Origin: Datisca glomerata
Lineage: Eukaryota; Streptophyta; Magnoliopsida; Cucurbitales; Datiscaceae
Length of the DNA stretch: 64,000 nucleotides
Assembly (NCBI GenBank): GCA_003255025.1
Contig: QANY01005052.1
Location: 1,612,001-1,676,000 of the forward strand
Direction of reading: 5' to 3'
Made by a program: the position numbers and the translations under genes. The stretch's first letter is position 1, and every line of letters begins with the position of its first letter. A model generated the notes under the pieces. The model was not told where the DNA came from and ran no database searches. It saw only the letters and a program-made list of their open reading frames with translations. Shown piece after piece: positions 12,211 to 22,395 of the stretch.

Positions 12211-12379
12211 CTTTCGGCAAAGTGGTCCCAGACATATTCAGGGGACCTTAGTCATTTGTATATTCTTTGTAATTATTTTTTCTTGGAGTTAACAAAATTT
12301 CTTGTATCCTTTGTAAATCTACAAAATCATAATACAAAAGGAATTGTTCAGTGACTTACATTTTTGTCTATTGGATGCA

Positions 12380-13015
12380 TGCTTTATATCTATTTGTACT
12401 TTACCTTTTCTCTATGCTTTTCATAACATGCAGTTTTTTCAAACCGCTTTATCTCTTTCGTATCGCCCTTACAGACGGCTTTGGTGTTGGCATAAACATA
12501 CTTATAAAGCAATAAATCTCTAAACTATATTTACTCATGCAAGGAAAACCATACTCCATTGTAGTGGGTAAAATGAAAGAACAGGAAATTCATGCATTCC
12601 GAACATGTAATGGCAGCTTCATTCCAGTTTTACCCATTTTCATTCTTGTTGGCCTAGCACTGAAATGCCTACCAACTCTTTGTTTTTAGAAGTTCAACGA
12701 ATTATTTCATTTTAATGACTCGAGTTGCAATGGCCAAGTTCCATTTTGAAAGAATATGTGAAAACGGTCAAGTTCCACCTTGGTGCTCGGTAGGTTTAGT
12801 AATTTTATTGTTACATCACCTCACTAGTCATAATTTTGATAAGGCTAACGACAATGAAGTATTTATATTAATGATAATCATTTGGAATGATTTACTTACA
12901 AAATACCATCCCCTTATAGTTTTTCTTCCTCTGTTTGCCTATCTATCCTTGTTGAAATATCTTCACTGCATTTGAGGACCTACTTTCACTTAAACGTCTT
13001 AAACACATTTTAGGA
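12380..13015 (-). repeat. Noncoding 3' region of gypsy element 1
   Basis: Homologous along its length to 49360-49760 of element 2. Shared blocks include AATAAATCTCTAA, GGCCAAGTTC/GGCCAAATTC, TCACTAGTCATAATTTGATAA-type sequence and AAACGTCTTAAA. About two copies of the 37-bp unit that is amplified in element 2 are seen at 12955-13012. It lies just downstream of pol in the element's orientation. No protein is recognised. Confidence 0.7.
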
Positions 13016-13079
13016 CGATGGACCAGTTATGGATCTCTGGCCGCTTTGATGATTACAAAAAAATTAAAAGATTGCAAAA

Positions 13080-14190
13080 CTATGCATAATACTTCTTAAT
13101 ATACATAAAATTAATTGTTGCTGGTATGACTTGATAAGTTTGATGGTCAGCTAGTCGGCAGTATCCACTGTCAATCACGAAGGCGACCTCATACGACCCC
13201 TCCCACTTCGGCTTGAATTTCTTGGCGTGCGTCACTCTCATTATGTGTTTAGCTGCCTTAAGTACTAAGTCCCTAATGGTGAAGGTCTGTGGCTTCATGA
13301 TGGCTTTGTATGTCTTGCCCATCCGCTTTTGGTACGCTTGTATACTCTAATTCACTTTGTCTTATCTCTCTTCACAGGCTTCTAAGTCCCTAAAGCATGT
13401 AAGACGTTCCACTCCAACTAGTTAGAGGGTACTATCACTTCTACAGGCACGATGGCTTCACACCCATAAGGGAAAAGGTGTTACTTGAGTGGAAGTTCAT
13501 CTTGAGGTTCCGTATTTCCGTATGACTAAAGTGCTAAGGGTATGAGTTCATGCTGGGTTTCTTAAGCTTCACGGACCATCCTACTTACTTAGCAGTTTTC
13601 TGTCGGTGGCTTCTGCCTGCCTATTCCCATTGGGGTAGTAGGGTGAGGATCTATCATGGTGAATGTTGAGTTCTCGAATAACTGAGATACTACTTTGCTT
13701 TTGAATGTCGTGCCATTATTTGAGATTATTTTCCTTGGCAGCCCAAATCTACAAATGATGTTTTCCATAATGAAGTTGTAGACTTGCTACCCTATGCCTT
13801 TCTTTAGTGAAATTGCCTCCACCCACTTGGTGAAGCAGTCCGTCGCGGCTAAAATCCATATGTTTCCTTTGGCGCTGCTGAAATAAGTCTTATGAAGTCC
13901 ATGGCCCATGTGTGGAACGACCAAGTGACTTCCACCAGGTGCAAAGGAACTAAATGGGCATATATGACATTCCCTAGTACTTGGCAAGTGTAGCATTTCC
14001 TGGCGAACTCCATCAAATCTACTTCCATGGTTAGCCAATAGTACCCCGTTCTCAATAGTTCCTCATATAGATGTCTTCCGCCTTGGTGCTCCCTACATGC
14101 TCCTCCATGTACCTTTTCTATAATCATTCTTTGCCCTTCAGCGTCGAGGAATTTTAGTGGGGGATCATCTACCCCCCTTCTCAATTACTC
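13080..14190 (-). pseudogene. Ty3/gypsy integrase, broken (element 1)
   Basis: Integrase inserts retrotransposon cDNA into the genome. The zinc-binding H2C2 domain is readable (HGGACREHQGGRHL then CYTCQVLG, 14130-13960), followed by the core start WAMDFI (about 13910). The second catalytic position reads ISNNGT, where the family normally has D before NGT, so that Asp appears to be Asn. The region of the third acidic residue (RQAEAT, about 13630) survives in another frame. The C-terminal domain is intact at 13322-13080 (DLVLKAAKHI, PKWEGSYEV, DSGYCRLA). Several frame changes separate the pieces. Confidence 0.85.
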
Positions 14191-14334
14191 TCCCTTTAAC
14201 AAAAAGAAGTGTAGGCTTCGTCTCTTGATGCTTATTACATCCGCGGGTTCTGAAAGGAGGACCCCAGCTCTCAAGTAAGTTATTGGGGTGCCTCCAATTG
14301 GTAATGACATCTATGACATTTACCTCCTTTGGGT

Positions 14335-15090
14335 CTAGTAAAAGCTGGCATTTCGTGTAAGCATTTTGGAGAGCGAGGGCTTCGGCCAATAGAACCCCAT
14401 CATCTGTAACTGCCTGTGCAAAAGTGGCCCATCTATGGAACAAGAATCCTTATGAACGCACTTCATCCACTCTTGGCCTTCTTCGATACTCACCCACCCC
14501 GAAAAGATCTCATTTGTCTCCTTGTAGAATAACATCCGATTTAACTGAGCAAAGTTTTTTAAATCCCGATCTGTCGGTATATTTCCCTTATTGAGCCGTC
14601 TCTTGACATTATCTCTCTGGTCTTGGAGCGGCGTATCCTCAGGGCTTCTAGATATGATGGGGGTGGTTTGGATGGCCACTTTGATGATAAGGACATTGTC
14701 TGATATGGGGAATTTGGAAGTAAGTGTGGCCAAGGCGTCTGCATGGTGATTCTGATATCAAGGTTTATGTTCAAAGACCAACTTATCAAAGGTATCAGTT
14801 AGCCTCTAGACTTCATATTTGTATTGAGCAAGGGCGGGCTCCTAACAACAAACTCCCCATTAATCTGGTTTATTATCAAACTAGAGTTCCCATTTACCTT
14901 AAGCGTCATGGCTCTTTTCTCTTTTGCATATTTTAGACCAAGTACCAAGGTTTTGTACTCTTCCTCATTGTTTGTACAAGGGAAGGTTAGCTTATACATC
15001 ATTGGGAACATGTTTCCTAGCGGGTCTTCTAACACAAGCCTTGCTTCTCCCCGACTATGTGTACATGATCCATCAAATTTCATCCCTCAT
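14335..15090 (-). pseudogene. Ty3/gypsy RNase H region and linker (element 1)
   Basis: The segment with FDGSCTHSRGEARLVL, NNEEEYKTLVLGLKYA and LKVNGNSSLIINQINGEF (15080-14830) matches the second, archaeal-type RNase H found in Tat-group gypsy elements; the acidic residues D, E and the family's DS are partly kept (DS reads GNSS). The linker toward integrase continues to 14335 in changing frames (ISRSPEDTPLQD, RMLFYKE, VHKDSC). Confidence 0.75.
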
Positions 15091-15608
15091 ACTACTTCTT
15101 CGCAGAGGTTCACCTCATGAAATTCTCTTGGGATGGTTCATCTAAAAGATCTGATTCCCCATTCGGAAATTATGCCAACAAATCAGCAAGGGCTTGGCTC
15201 TTTTGCGCCTTGGGTTTCATTGGCATTATATCGAATTCACTCAACAATATTATCCACATAGTAAGTCTCATTTTCAGAGCGGGCCTCGACTATAAAAAGT
15301 GAATAGGGTTAGACTTACGTGAATTTTGTTACCAAGTAGATAATGGTGACGCTTCTGAGTGGCGAAGACCAGTACAAGATAATGCTTCTCTTGGGGCGTG
15401 TATCTCAGCTCCGCGTCACGTAAAATCTTACTTAATTAGTAGACTAGGCATTCTGATCATTCCCACTCTTGGGCCAACAGTGCCCCTATGGACTTAGTCG
15501 TGGATGTGATGTACAATATCAGGGGCACGTCTCCTCTTGGCGTTACATGGTGGTGAATATGAGCAAAACATCCTTTATCTGTTGAGAATGTCTCGGCCAT
15601 TCAGAGGC

Positions 15609-16476
15609 TTACTCAGAATCATAACTTTGCTTCAATAACGTTTGCAGAGCACTGATTGATTCTATCAAGGAGGGTATGAGGCGGCGTACATAAAAGACGT
15701 TCCTTAAGAATGAGTTGAGCTTCTTGAAGGTCCAGGGCGAAAGCATGTCCTTGATGGCTTTTACCTTTGCTTGATTAATTTCTATCCTCGTTGGTGAAAA
15801 CAAAACACCAAGAACTTGTTGCGAGGGACCCCGAAGGTGCATTTTAACGGATTCATCTTGAGCTTGTAAATTCTACACCTCTCAAATATGCTTGTCAGGC
15901 TCATAGGTGCATGTTCGCCATCTTGGATTTTACAACCACAACATAAATTTTCACAAAGTCGGGAATCATATCATGAAAGATTACCGCCATTGCCCTTTGA
16001 TAAGTAGCCCCGTCGTTTTTCAACCTGAACGGCATCATGACATAATAAAAGTTTCCAAAAGGTGTTCTGAAGGTAGTTTTCTCAGTGTCCTCAGGTGCAA
16101 TTCTGGTCTGATTGTACCTACTAAACCCGTTCATGAAGGAGAACATTTCATGTTCCGTCATTGCATCTGTCAAGGCGTCCACATTGGGCAGTGGGAAGTC
16201 ATCCTTCGGGCAAGCGTTGTTCATGTCACTAACATCATATTTGGTCATTCTTCTTTTTCACGGGAACAATATTGGCTAGCCAAGTAGGGCCTTCTATCGG
16301 CCTTATGAACTTGGCTTCCATGAACTTCGTGATTTGAGACTTTATTTCTAATTCTACTTCGAGGCGAAAGTTCCATGGCACTGCTTGATGGGACTACACG
16401 TCATTCACCCCCAATTTATGAGTTTCCAAGGCAGGATCTAGCCTTGTCATTTTTGTATAAGACCAAGCAAACATAT
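15609..16476 (-). pseudogene. Ty3/gypsy reverse transcriptase, inactive (element 1)
   Basis: Reverse transcriptase copies element RNA into cDNA. From the truncated start: DMFAWSYTKM (16475-16446), PTWLANIVPVKKKN (16300-16255), NACPKDDFPLPNVD, FMNGFSRYNQTRIAPED and FRTPFGNFYYVMMPFRLKN (16220-16010). The catalytic YVDD box should follow PDFVKI but reads YVVVVKS, so both aspartates of the box are gone. The upstream catalytic Asp (usually MDG) reads MNG. The thumb/connection follows at 15842-15609 (GVLFSPTRIEINQAKVKAI). The frame is cut at 16476, where LTR sequence begins; gag and protease are missing. Confidence 0.88.
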
Positions 16477-16937
16477 CCTAAACAACTCAATCAGTCATAG
16501 CCACTTGGTGGTTTCTCGTGGTTCAGGCCAATCAATCACAACCACTTGACTGTCAGTCTGAACCCTCCTTTTCGTTCTAATGTTCTGCCCTGTCTAGGAG
16601 GTAATGATTCCCCGTTCTTGAGATATCGGTTCCCATTCTAGAAGTAATGATCTCCAGTTCTCGAGATGTCGGTTCCTGTTCTATTGTTTTTCCCGTTCTA
16701 GAAGTGATTCTCCCCCATTCTGGAAGCGATAGTTCCCCTGTTCCAGAAGCGATCGCCACCCATTCCAGAAGCGATAGTCATCCCATTCCAGAAGTGATTG
16801 TCCCCCATTCCAGAAGTGATAGTCACCCGTTCCAAAAGTGAAGGTTCCCTGCTTCAGCATTCTTTCCCGTTCTGACGAGGTCTCCCGCTTCAACGCTATT
16901 TCTACACACGTGTCTTGTGTGACTTTTTTCCTGTTCA
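16476..16937 (-). repeat. Truncated 3' LTR with 23-30-bp internal repeats
   Basis: Aligns with 20905-21339: AACAACTCAATCAGTCA, CACTTGACTGTCAGTCTGA, GATATCGGTTCCC, TTCAGCATTCTTTCCCGTT, ACACGTGT and the end CTGTTCA. At 16620-16850 it has a run of CCCATTCCAGAAGTGATAG-like units, more of them than in the right copy. The plus-strand left part (equivalent of 20521-20904) is missing. Confidence 0.85.
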
Positions 16938-16950
16938 TTTGCCTCCCATT
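16938..16950 (-). promoter_or_regulatory. Polypurine tract
   Basis: On the minus strand ATGGGAGGCAAA is followed at once by the LTR start TGAACAGG. A purine-rich run next to the 3' LTR primes plus-strand synthesis in LTR retroelements. Confidence 0.65.
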
Positions 16951-16959
16951 ACACTCAAT

Positions 16960-17875
16960 AAGTTTCACTTATTGAGGTGTACTGGTTTGTCCTTTCTTAT
17001 TCTGTCATTACGTCTGCCCAATTATGTTCTCGTGTGCTTTACGTTTGTCGACTAGCTTTTTTGCCAGCTCATTGTCGATGATGATTACTTTCCCTTCATT
17101 CGTTGCATTGTCTTTTCATTCTTTTACTACGGGTTTATTGATAGAGTTTTTTTCCATTTTCATCATTATAGGCTTGTTGACGAGGTTCTCTTGTTTTCTT
17201 CAGTACAGGCCCAGTGATAGAGTTTCTCCCTTTTCTTTATTTTTCATTTTCCTTCTCTCGTTCCATAATTGCTTCGCACGAGTTTGAGTTTGACGTTCCG
17301 TATTTATTGGTAGAGTTTTTGTTTTTTCCATATTTTATTTTTCCTTTTGGGAACGATGTATGTAGACCCTCTCAAGGACTTAGACTCCTTCCATGGGGTC
17401 ATGACCCCGTTTTGATTTCATACGGGCTCATCGATAGAGTTTCCCCTGTTTCTTCATTTTTCATTTTCCTTCTCTCGTACGAGAAGATCTGTGACATGAA
17501 TATTATAAAAGAATAATATAATAATTGAAATGAGTAAGGAGCGAGTGTACCGTTTCATAATTTCATTGTAGCAGCTTGAGTTTGATGTCACACTTCTATT
17601 GGTAGAATTTTTCTCATTTCCTTGCTACAGACTTATTGGTAGAGTTTCTTCTGTTTCTTTATTTTCTTTTTCTGCTTTTAAATTTTCATTCATTTTCTCG
17701 CTTCTTTTTCCTTTACTCCTGACCATCTTTTGCTCAGAGCTCCAATCTCTTGCTCTTCTTTTCTGCTATTCTTTACTCAGCTCTTCTTTTCTCAGCGTTT
17801 CTTTACTGAGTTGAAGGTCTTTCCATAACTCCTTTTCTTTTTTGTTTTGAAGTTATTTTCTCAACTTCTTTTCTC
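16960..17875. repeat. Imperfect pyrimidine-rich repeats
   Basis: Recurring modules such as ATTGGTAGAGTTTYT, TTTTTCATTTTCCTTCTCTCG (17240-17265 and 17450-17476) and AGGACTTAGACTCCTTCCATG (17380) that echo the later 55-bp array. No protein is recognised; the open frames are low-complexity Phe/Leu/Ser. Confidence 0.55.
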
Positions 17876-18115
17876 TTCTATTATGGAGATTTTTCCGTTC
17901 TTAAGACATTTCCTTTTCCTTTCTCTAGATTTTCCCGTTCTGAAGATGTTTCCTTTTCTGTTGTTCAAAATTTCCCGTTCTGAAGACATTTCTTTTTCCG
18001 TTCTTCAGATTTTCCCGTTACAAAGACATTTCCTTTTCGTTCTCCATAATTTCCCGTTCTGAAAACATTTCCTTTTTAGTTCACCAGACTTTCCCATTAT
18101 GAAGACATTTTTTTT
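17876..18115. repeat. Minisatellite, unit about 41 bp, about six copies
   Basis: Each unit contains TTTCCCGTTCTGAAGACATT followed by TCCTTTTCYGTTCTYCA-like sequence. Units begin near 17893, 17932, 17972, 18012, 18050 and 18088. Confidence 0.8.
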
Positions 18116-18185
18116 CCCTCTAAGAACGGCGTACGTAGACGCTCCCAAGGACTTAGGCTCTTTCAGTGGAACCACGTTTTGATAT

Positions 18186-19232
18186 ATTTTTGAGAGTAGA
18201 AATTATGAATTACTCCTCCCAATGACTTACGCCCTTAGTTCCTTCTGAGAGTAGAACTTATGAACTGCCCCTCCCAAGAATTTACATCCCTAGTTCCTTT
18301 TGAGAGTATGACTTATGAATTGCCCCTCCCAAGGACTTACACCCTTAGTTCCTTCTGAGAGTAGGATTTATGAATTTCCCCTTCCAAGGACTTACGCCCT
18401 CAGTTCTTTCTGAGAGTAGGACTTATGAATTGCCCATTTCAAGGACTTACGCCCTTAGTTCCTTCTGAGAGTAGAACTTATGAATTGCCTCTCCTAAGGA
18501 CTTATGCCCTTAGTTCATTCTGAGAGTATGATTTATGAATTGCCCCTCCCAAGAACTTACACCCTTAGTTCCTTCTGAGAGTAGAACTTATGAATTGCCC
18601 CTTCCAAGGACTTACGCCCTTAGTTCCTTATGAGAGTAGGCCTTATGAATTTCCCCTCTCAATGGCTTACGCCCTTAGCTCCTTCGGGGAGTAAGACTTA
18701 TAAATTTCCCTTCCCAAGGACTTACGCCCATAGTTCTTTCTGAGAGTAGAACTTATGAATTGCCCTTCCTAAGGACTTATGCCCTTAATTCTTTCTGAGA
18801 GTAAGATTTATGAATTGCCCCTTCCCAAAGACTTACGCCCTTAGTTCCTTTTCAGAGTAGGATTTATGAATTGCCCCTTCCAAGGACTTACCCTCTGAGT
18901 TCGTTCTGATAGTAGGACTTATGAATTTCCCCTCCCAAGAACTTACACCTTCAGTTCCTTCTGAGAGTAGGAATATTGAATTTCCCCTCGCAAGTACTTA
19001 CGCCCTTAGTTCATTCTGAAAGTAAGACTTATGAATTGCCCCTCCCAAGGATTTACGCCATTAGTTCCTTCTGATAGTAGGACTTATGAATTACCCCTCC
19101 CAAGGACTTACGCCCTTAGTTTCTTTTTAGAGTGGGACTTATGAATTGCCCATCCCAAGGACTTACGCCCTTAGTTCCTTCTGAGAGTAGGACTATGAAC
19201 TGCCCCTCCCAAGGACTTACGCCCTTAGTTCT
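18186..19232. repeat. Minisatellite, 55-bp unit, about 19 copies
   Basis: Unit: TTCCTTCTGAGAGTAGGACT, then TATGAATTGCCCCTCCCAAG, then GACTTACGCCCTTAG. The period is held at 55 bp with scattered substitutions and very few indels over about 1.05 kb. The ends grade into related single units on the left and stop cleanly at 19232 beside unique sequence on the right. It has no spacer/repeat alternation and no coding pattern. Confidence 0.93.
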
Positions 19233-19259
19233 GTTGTCGAAGAAGAGAGAGTTGACAAT

Positions 19260-19445
19260 TTACATGTTATCATTCCATAAGTTTTGATTGAGAGCTTCAA
19301 ACCAAATTCCGTGAGATTCTTCTAAAAGTTGATTTTCATACGCTTCCGGTGATATATAATCCTCCATATAATTAGCTTCAATTGAAGTTGTATAATTTCC
19401 AAATCTGCCCATTCTGCATAATCTGTTTTCCTGAGCAGCCTCCAT
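19260..19445 (-). other. Short unknown open frame beside the captured gene fragment
   Basis: A 61-codon open frame with a proper ATG and TAA (MEAAQENRLCRMGRFGNY..., ending NQNLWNDNM). It overlaps the tail of the DRM1-like frame in another phase. Composition is ordinary protein-like (Asn, Glu, Tyr rich), unlike the low-complexity neighbours. I do not recognise it. It could be the end of a second captured gene or a chance frame. Confidence 0.3.
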
Positions 19446-19479
19446 GAGAATCGTTATAACTTTTTTTCAAGAGCTCCAA

Positions 19480-19761
19480 ATCAAGTTTAGATAAAGGAGA
19501 CACTGTAGGAGTAGACCCAGTAGGCGAAGCCAAAGGTGAACCAAACTGTAATCCGGGGGGTTTTACTATCATGATACTCCAAGTAACCTTCACCAGATCC
19601 TTCGGCGAGTCATCATCGTATGTTCTCACATTCCCACCATTTAATTCCTTGTCAGAGCTTGATGAGGGAGAGAAGGTCAGGTGCTTGCGAAGCTTGCCAA
19701 GGCCATTATCTGGCCGATGACCGTCAATGGTGTCATGCCATAGCTGGTCAAGTAAGCCTAT
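19480..19761 (-). pseudogene. Captured fragment of a dormancy/auxin-associated (DRM1/ARP) gene
   Basis: DRM1/ARP (auxin-repressed, dormancy-associated) proteins are small plant proteins linked to growth arrest; their biochemical role is unknown. The minus strand reads without a stop for about 92 codons in the family's order: GLLDQLWHDTIDG, RPDNGLGKLRKHLTF, a Ser-rich linker, RTYDDDSPKD, then VTWSIMIVKPPG and GSPLASPTGSTPTVSP. The initiator position is ATA (19761-19759) instead of ATG. Similarity ends near 19480, so the C-terminal part is missing; the frame runs on into unrelated residues to a stop at 19378. No intron is seen in the matched part, which suggests capture through an mRNA copy (inference). 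It sits between the 55-bp array and the primer-site side of the non-autonomous element. Confidence 0.82.
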
Positions 19762-19839
19762 GGTGCACGTTAACTGACTAAGGAAGTGTAATTTTTAACG
19801 GTCTTTCAGATAAGAAGTTCAGCAGGACAGTCAGAAAAT

Positions 19840-20235
19840 AGAGCGTTGAAGTTGAGACCTTCCTTTACTTGGCATTTTCTTTACTCAATTTTTTTACTGA
19901 GCTTTTATTTCCTGCCTTTCTTTAGTTAGCTCTTCTTTTCTGCCTTTCTTTTCTCAGCTTTTCTTTTCTGAAGAGCTGAAGTTTCTCTAATCTGAACTTC
20001 AACTTTTTCATTCTGGAGCTCTGACTTCGATTATTCTGAAACTCTGACTTCAACTTTTCTGAAGCCTTATTTTATTTTTTGAGCTTTCTGATCTGAGCTT
20101 TCTAAGTTTTTTTGATATGAGCTTTTTGATATCTTCTTAACTTTCTGAGTTTCCAAACTTTCTGAGCTTTATGAGCTTTTCTGTTCTGAGCTTTCTGAGC
20201 TCTTTTGAACTTTCTGAGCTCTTCTTTTCTTATCC
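19840..20235. repeat. Short-unit repeats built on TTTCTGAGCTT
   Basis: Dense, irregular repetition of TTTTCTGAGCTTTCTGAGCT-like sequence with a basic step of about 10-20 bp, third minisatellite zone of the non-autonomous element. No coding capacity. Confidence 0.75.
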
Positions 20236-20499
20236 GCTATGATTTGTTTTAACTCATCCTTCATTCGAATGGATTTCTTTTCTGATCTCCTTCCTCTTTT
20301 TTTTCTTTTAGAAGTTGATAATGATGTAAAAGAAATAAGCCAATCGAATATACAAGGAATGAGTTTGCCATCTGTTTCGTTTCTAGTTTTGTACTTGTTG
20401 TCGTTCCCATCTCTACTTCAACTTGTTGTCGTTTATGTTCCTGCTTTTGTTGTTAAGGGAGCGTTTGATTTGGGAGGGATTTCTCGAGTTTTTCTCTCA

Positions 20500-20517
20500 C
20501 TCTCAACGAGAGCACCA
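20500..20517 (-). promoter_or_regulatory. Primer binding site region
   Basis: The minus strand reads TGGTGCTCTCGTTGAGAG, three bases (TTT) inside the LTR end. The same kind of sequence follows the 5' LTR of gypsy element 3 (31718-31736), and similar GGTGCTYTCRTTGAGAG sites follow the 5' LTR of plant Ty3/gypsy elements. Confidence 0.7.
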
Positions 20518-20520
20518 AAA

Positions 20521-21339
20521 TGTAAATGATTTTTTCCGGTATGGAAAACCATTTATGAATAAATAATAAAGATCATAATTTGAAGAGAGAAAAAGAGAAT
20601 ACAGACATCATCATTTACGTGAAAAACCTTTAAGGGGAGAAAAACCACGAGAAGATCGTTGATATTCACTTATGTAGAGGGTTTTATATAGTTGTTTATG
20701 AGAGAGGAAGGGCAGTGCCTTTAATTGAGGTTTGCTTAGGTCCTCCCTCGTCCCTTTTTTCTTTTTTACATGAACATGTACTTATAGGTCTTACAGTTAT
20801 AAGAATAATAAAAAAGGGATGATCACATCCTCTATGCTTTCGACTGATGGAATTGCTTTCAGGAGTGGGCTCCTTTACTCTGCTCATTCCTTTCAGCTGT
20901 TTTGTCCTCAACAACTCAATCAGTCAGAACCACTTGATGGTTCCTCATGGTTTGAGTCAATCAATCACAATCACTTGACTGTCAGTCTGAGCCCTCCTTT
21001 CCGTTCTGATGTTATGTCTTGTCCAGAAGATAATGATTCCCCGTTCTCGAGATATCGGTTCCCGTTCTGGAAGCGATGTCGGTTCTCATTCTGTTATTTT
21101 TTCCCGTTCTGGGAGTGATGGCCTCCCGTTCTGGGAGTGATGGCCCCCCGTTCTAGAAGCGATGGTTCCCCCGTTCCAAAAGCGATTGTCCCCCCATTCC
21201 AGAAGCGAAGGTTCCCTACTTCAGCATTCTTTCCCGTTTTGACGAGGTCTCCGCTTCAGTGTTCTTTACTGTTTTGACGAGATTTCCCGCTTCAGCGTTC
21301 TTTCTGCACACGTGTATTGGGTGATTTTTTTCCTGTTCA
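20521..21339 (-). repeat. Full 5' LTR of the non-autonomous element
   Basis: Plus-strand edges are TGTAAATG and CTGTTCA, so both ends have the TG...CA form. 20905-21339 repeats the truncated copy at 16476-16937. The segment 21040-21205 holds CCCGTTCTGGGAGTGATGG-like units of about 23-30 bp. Confidence 0.85.
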
Positions 21340-22395
21340 AAGAACATGAACAAAATCTGCATATTCAAATAACTGCCTAAGGAATAGAATATCGTGAATA
21401 GGGGAAGAACCTCATCTGTGCTGCACTTGCCATTCAACATATTAACCAAATTAAGAGCACCAGAAAAAAATGGTAACAACATTGTAGCACCAGGAACGAC
21501 ACTCTTCTAAAGCCCAAACTAGTGCCAAGGCTTCACCAACAACATCATTCAAAACGAAATCCACACCTTTATAACCTGCAGCAATCACTATATTAGAAGG
21601 GTGATCAAGCACCACCCAATTCCACATATGTTGGAAGAAGGATACCAAGCTGCATCTGTGAATGTTTTCCATGATGAGGGGAGGTTATCGTGATTGGATG
21701 GCGCAAGAGGAAGCGATGGAATAGGCATACCCGAAGTGGTAAAATTTATTTCCACCAGGAAGAAGTCCAGACCATCCTCTGTGCCATCTTCTACTATCTT
21801 TCTCAACTTCACAAGGAGAAATCTCGATGCTATTAAACGCCCGATTATTCCTAGCCTTCCATATTCTATTTTCCAGATTCGACGAAGGAATGTTTTGGAG
21901 AAGCCAAAGCCAGCAATCCGAAAAATCCCTTCCCGGAATCTCCAATGATTTCAGATTAAGAGGAGAACCAAACCAAATAGCTTGGAAAACGAGCATTTAA
22001 AGAACAAGCGTATGCTATTCTCTATCTCCCTTTGACAGAAAGTACAAGAAGGAATTAAATTCTTCTCCTAGATATCAAGTTACATTTGACATCGATGAAA
22101 TTGTTGAGAACTTTCCAATTAAAAGATTTGAGTTTTGTTCTGATCTTGAGCTTCCACAAACCTGTCCAGACCAAATTCAGATTGTTGGTTGAGCTAGATA
22201 AGCCCTCGGGAGCCTTACCAATCACACCGTTCCTTTTCAAATCACAAGCTAAGTGATACCCAGATTTCACCGAGTACTGTCCAGACCTGGAGAAAACCAC
22301 AAAATATTATCCTCCTTACCATATTTGCTAACTGGGATATTCAGAATTAATTTTCCATCATCGTCCATAAAGTTAGCATAAATCTTGCTAACACC
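21340..22395 (-). pseudogene. LINE 3' end: zinc-binding region and RNase H, truncated
   Basis: Non-LTR retrotransposon pol. Reading on the minus strand: IPVSKYGKEDNILWF (about 22350-22300), GQYSVKSGYHLACD and LWKLKIRTKLKSFNWKVL (22290-22100), the usual pre-zinc-finger region of plant LINEs, then a CxxC-type segment near 22050. RNase H follows in pieces: FTDAAW (about 21670), GIGWCL, GEALALVWALEECRSW (21540-21490) and LNLVNMLNGKCS (21450-21420). It stops at 21339, exactly at the LTR, before the final RNase H motifs. Its upstream edge is a poly-C run at 22396-22406. Frames change several times. Confidence 0.8.

Larger units (their letters stand above)
16476..21339 (-). mobile_element. Non-autonomous, minisatellite-rich LTR retroelement with a captured gene fragment
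   Basis: Two copies of the same LTR lie in the same orientation: a full one at 20521-21339 (5' LTR of a minus-strand element) and a truncated one at 16476-16937. The inner edge of the full copy carries a primer-binding-site-like sequence, and the inner edge of the truncated one a purine-rich tract, both where the model predicts. The 3.6-kb interior has no gag, protease, reverse transcriptase or integrase. It consists of three minisatellite zones and a DRM1/ARP fragment. It would have depended on a helper element. The left LTR lacks its first 384 bp, so no target duplication can be checked. The adjoining LINE ends exactly at the right LTR. Confidence 0.75.

Noticed and set aside
18186..19232. 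Possible CRISPR-like array
   Set aside because: The repeats are contiguous with no unique spacers, and the sequence is plant retroelement DNA.
19480..19761. A functional host DRM1/ARP gene
   Set aside because: ATA replaces the start codon, the C-terminal part is missing, and it lies between LTR and minisatellites.
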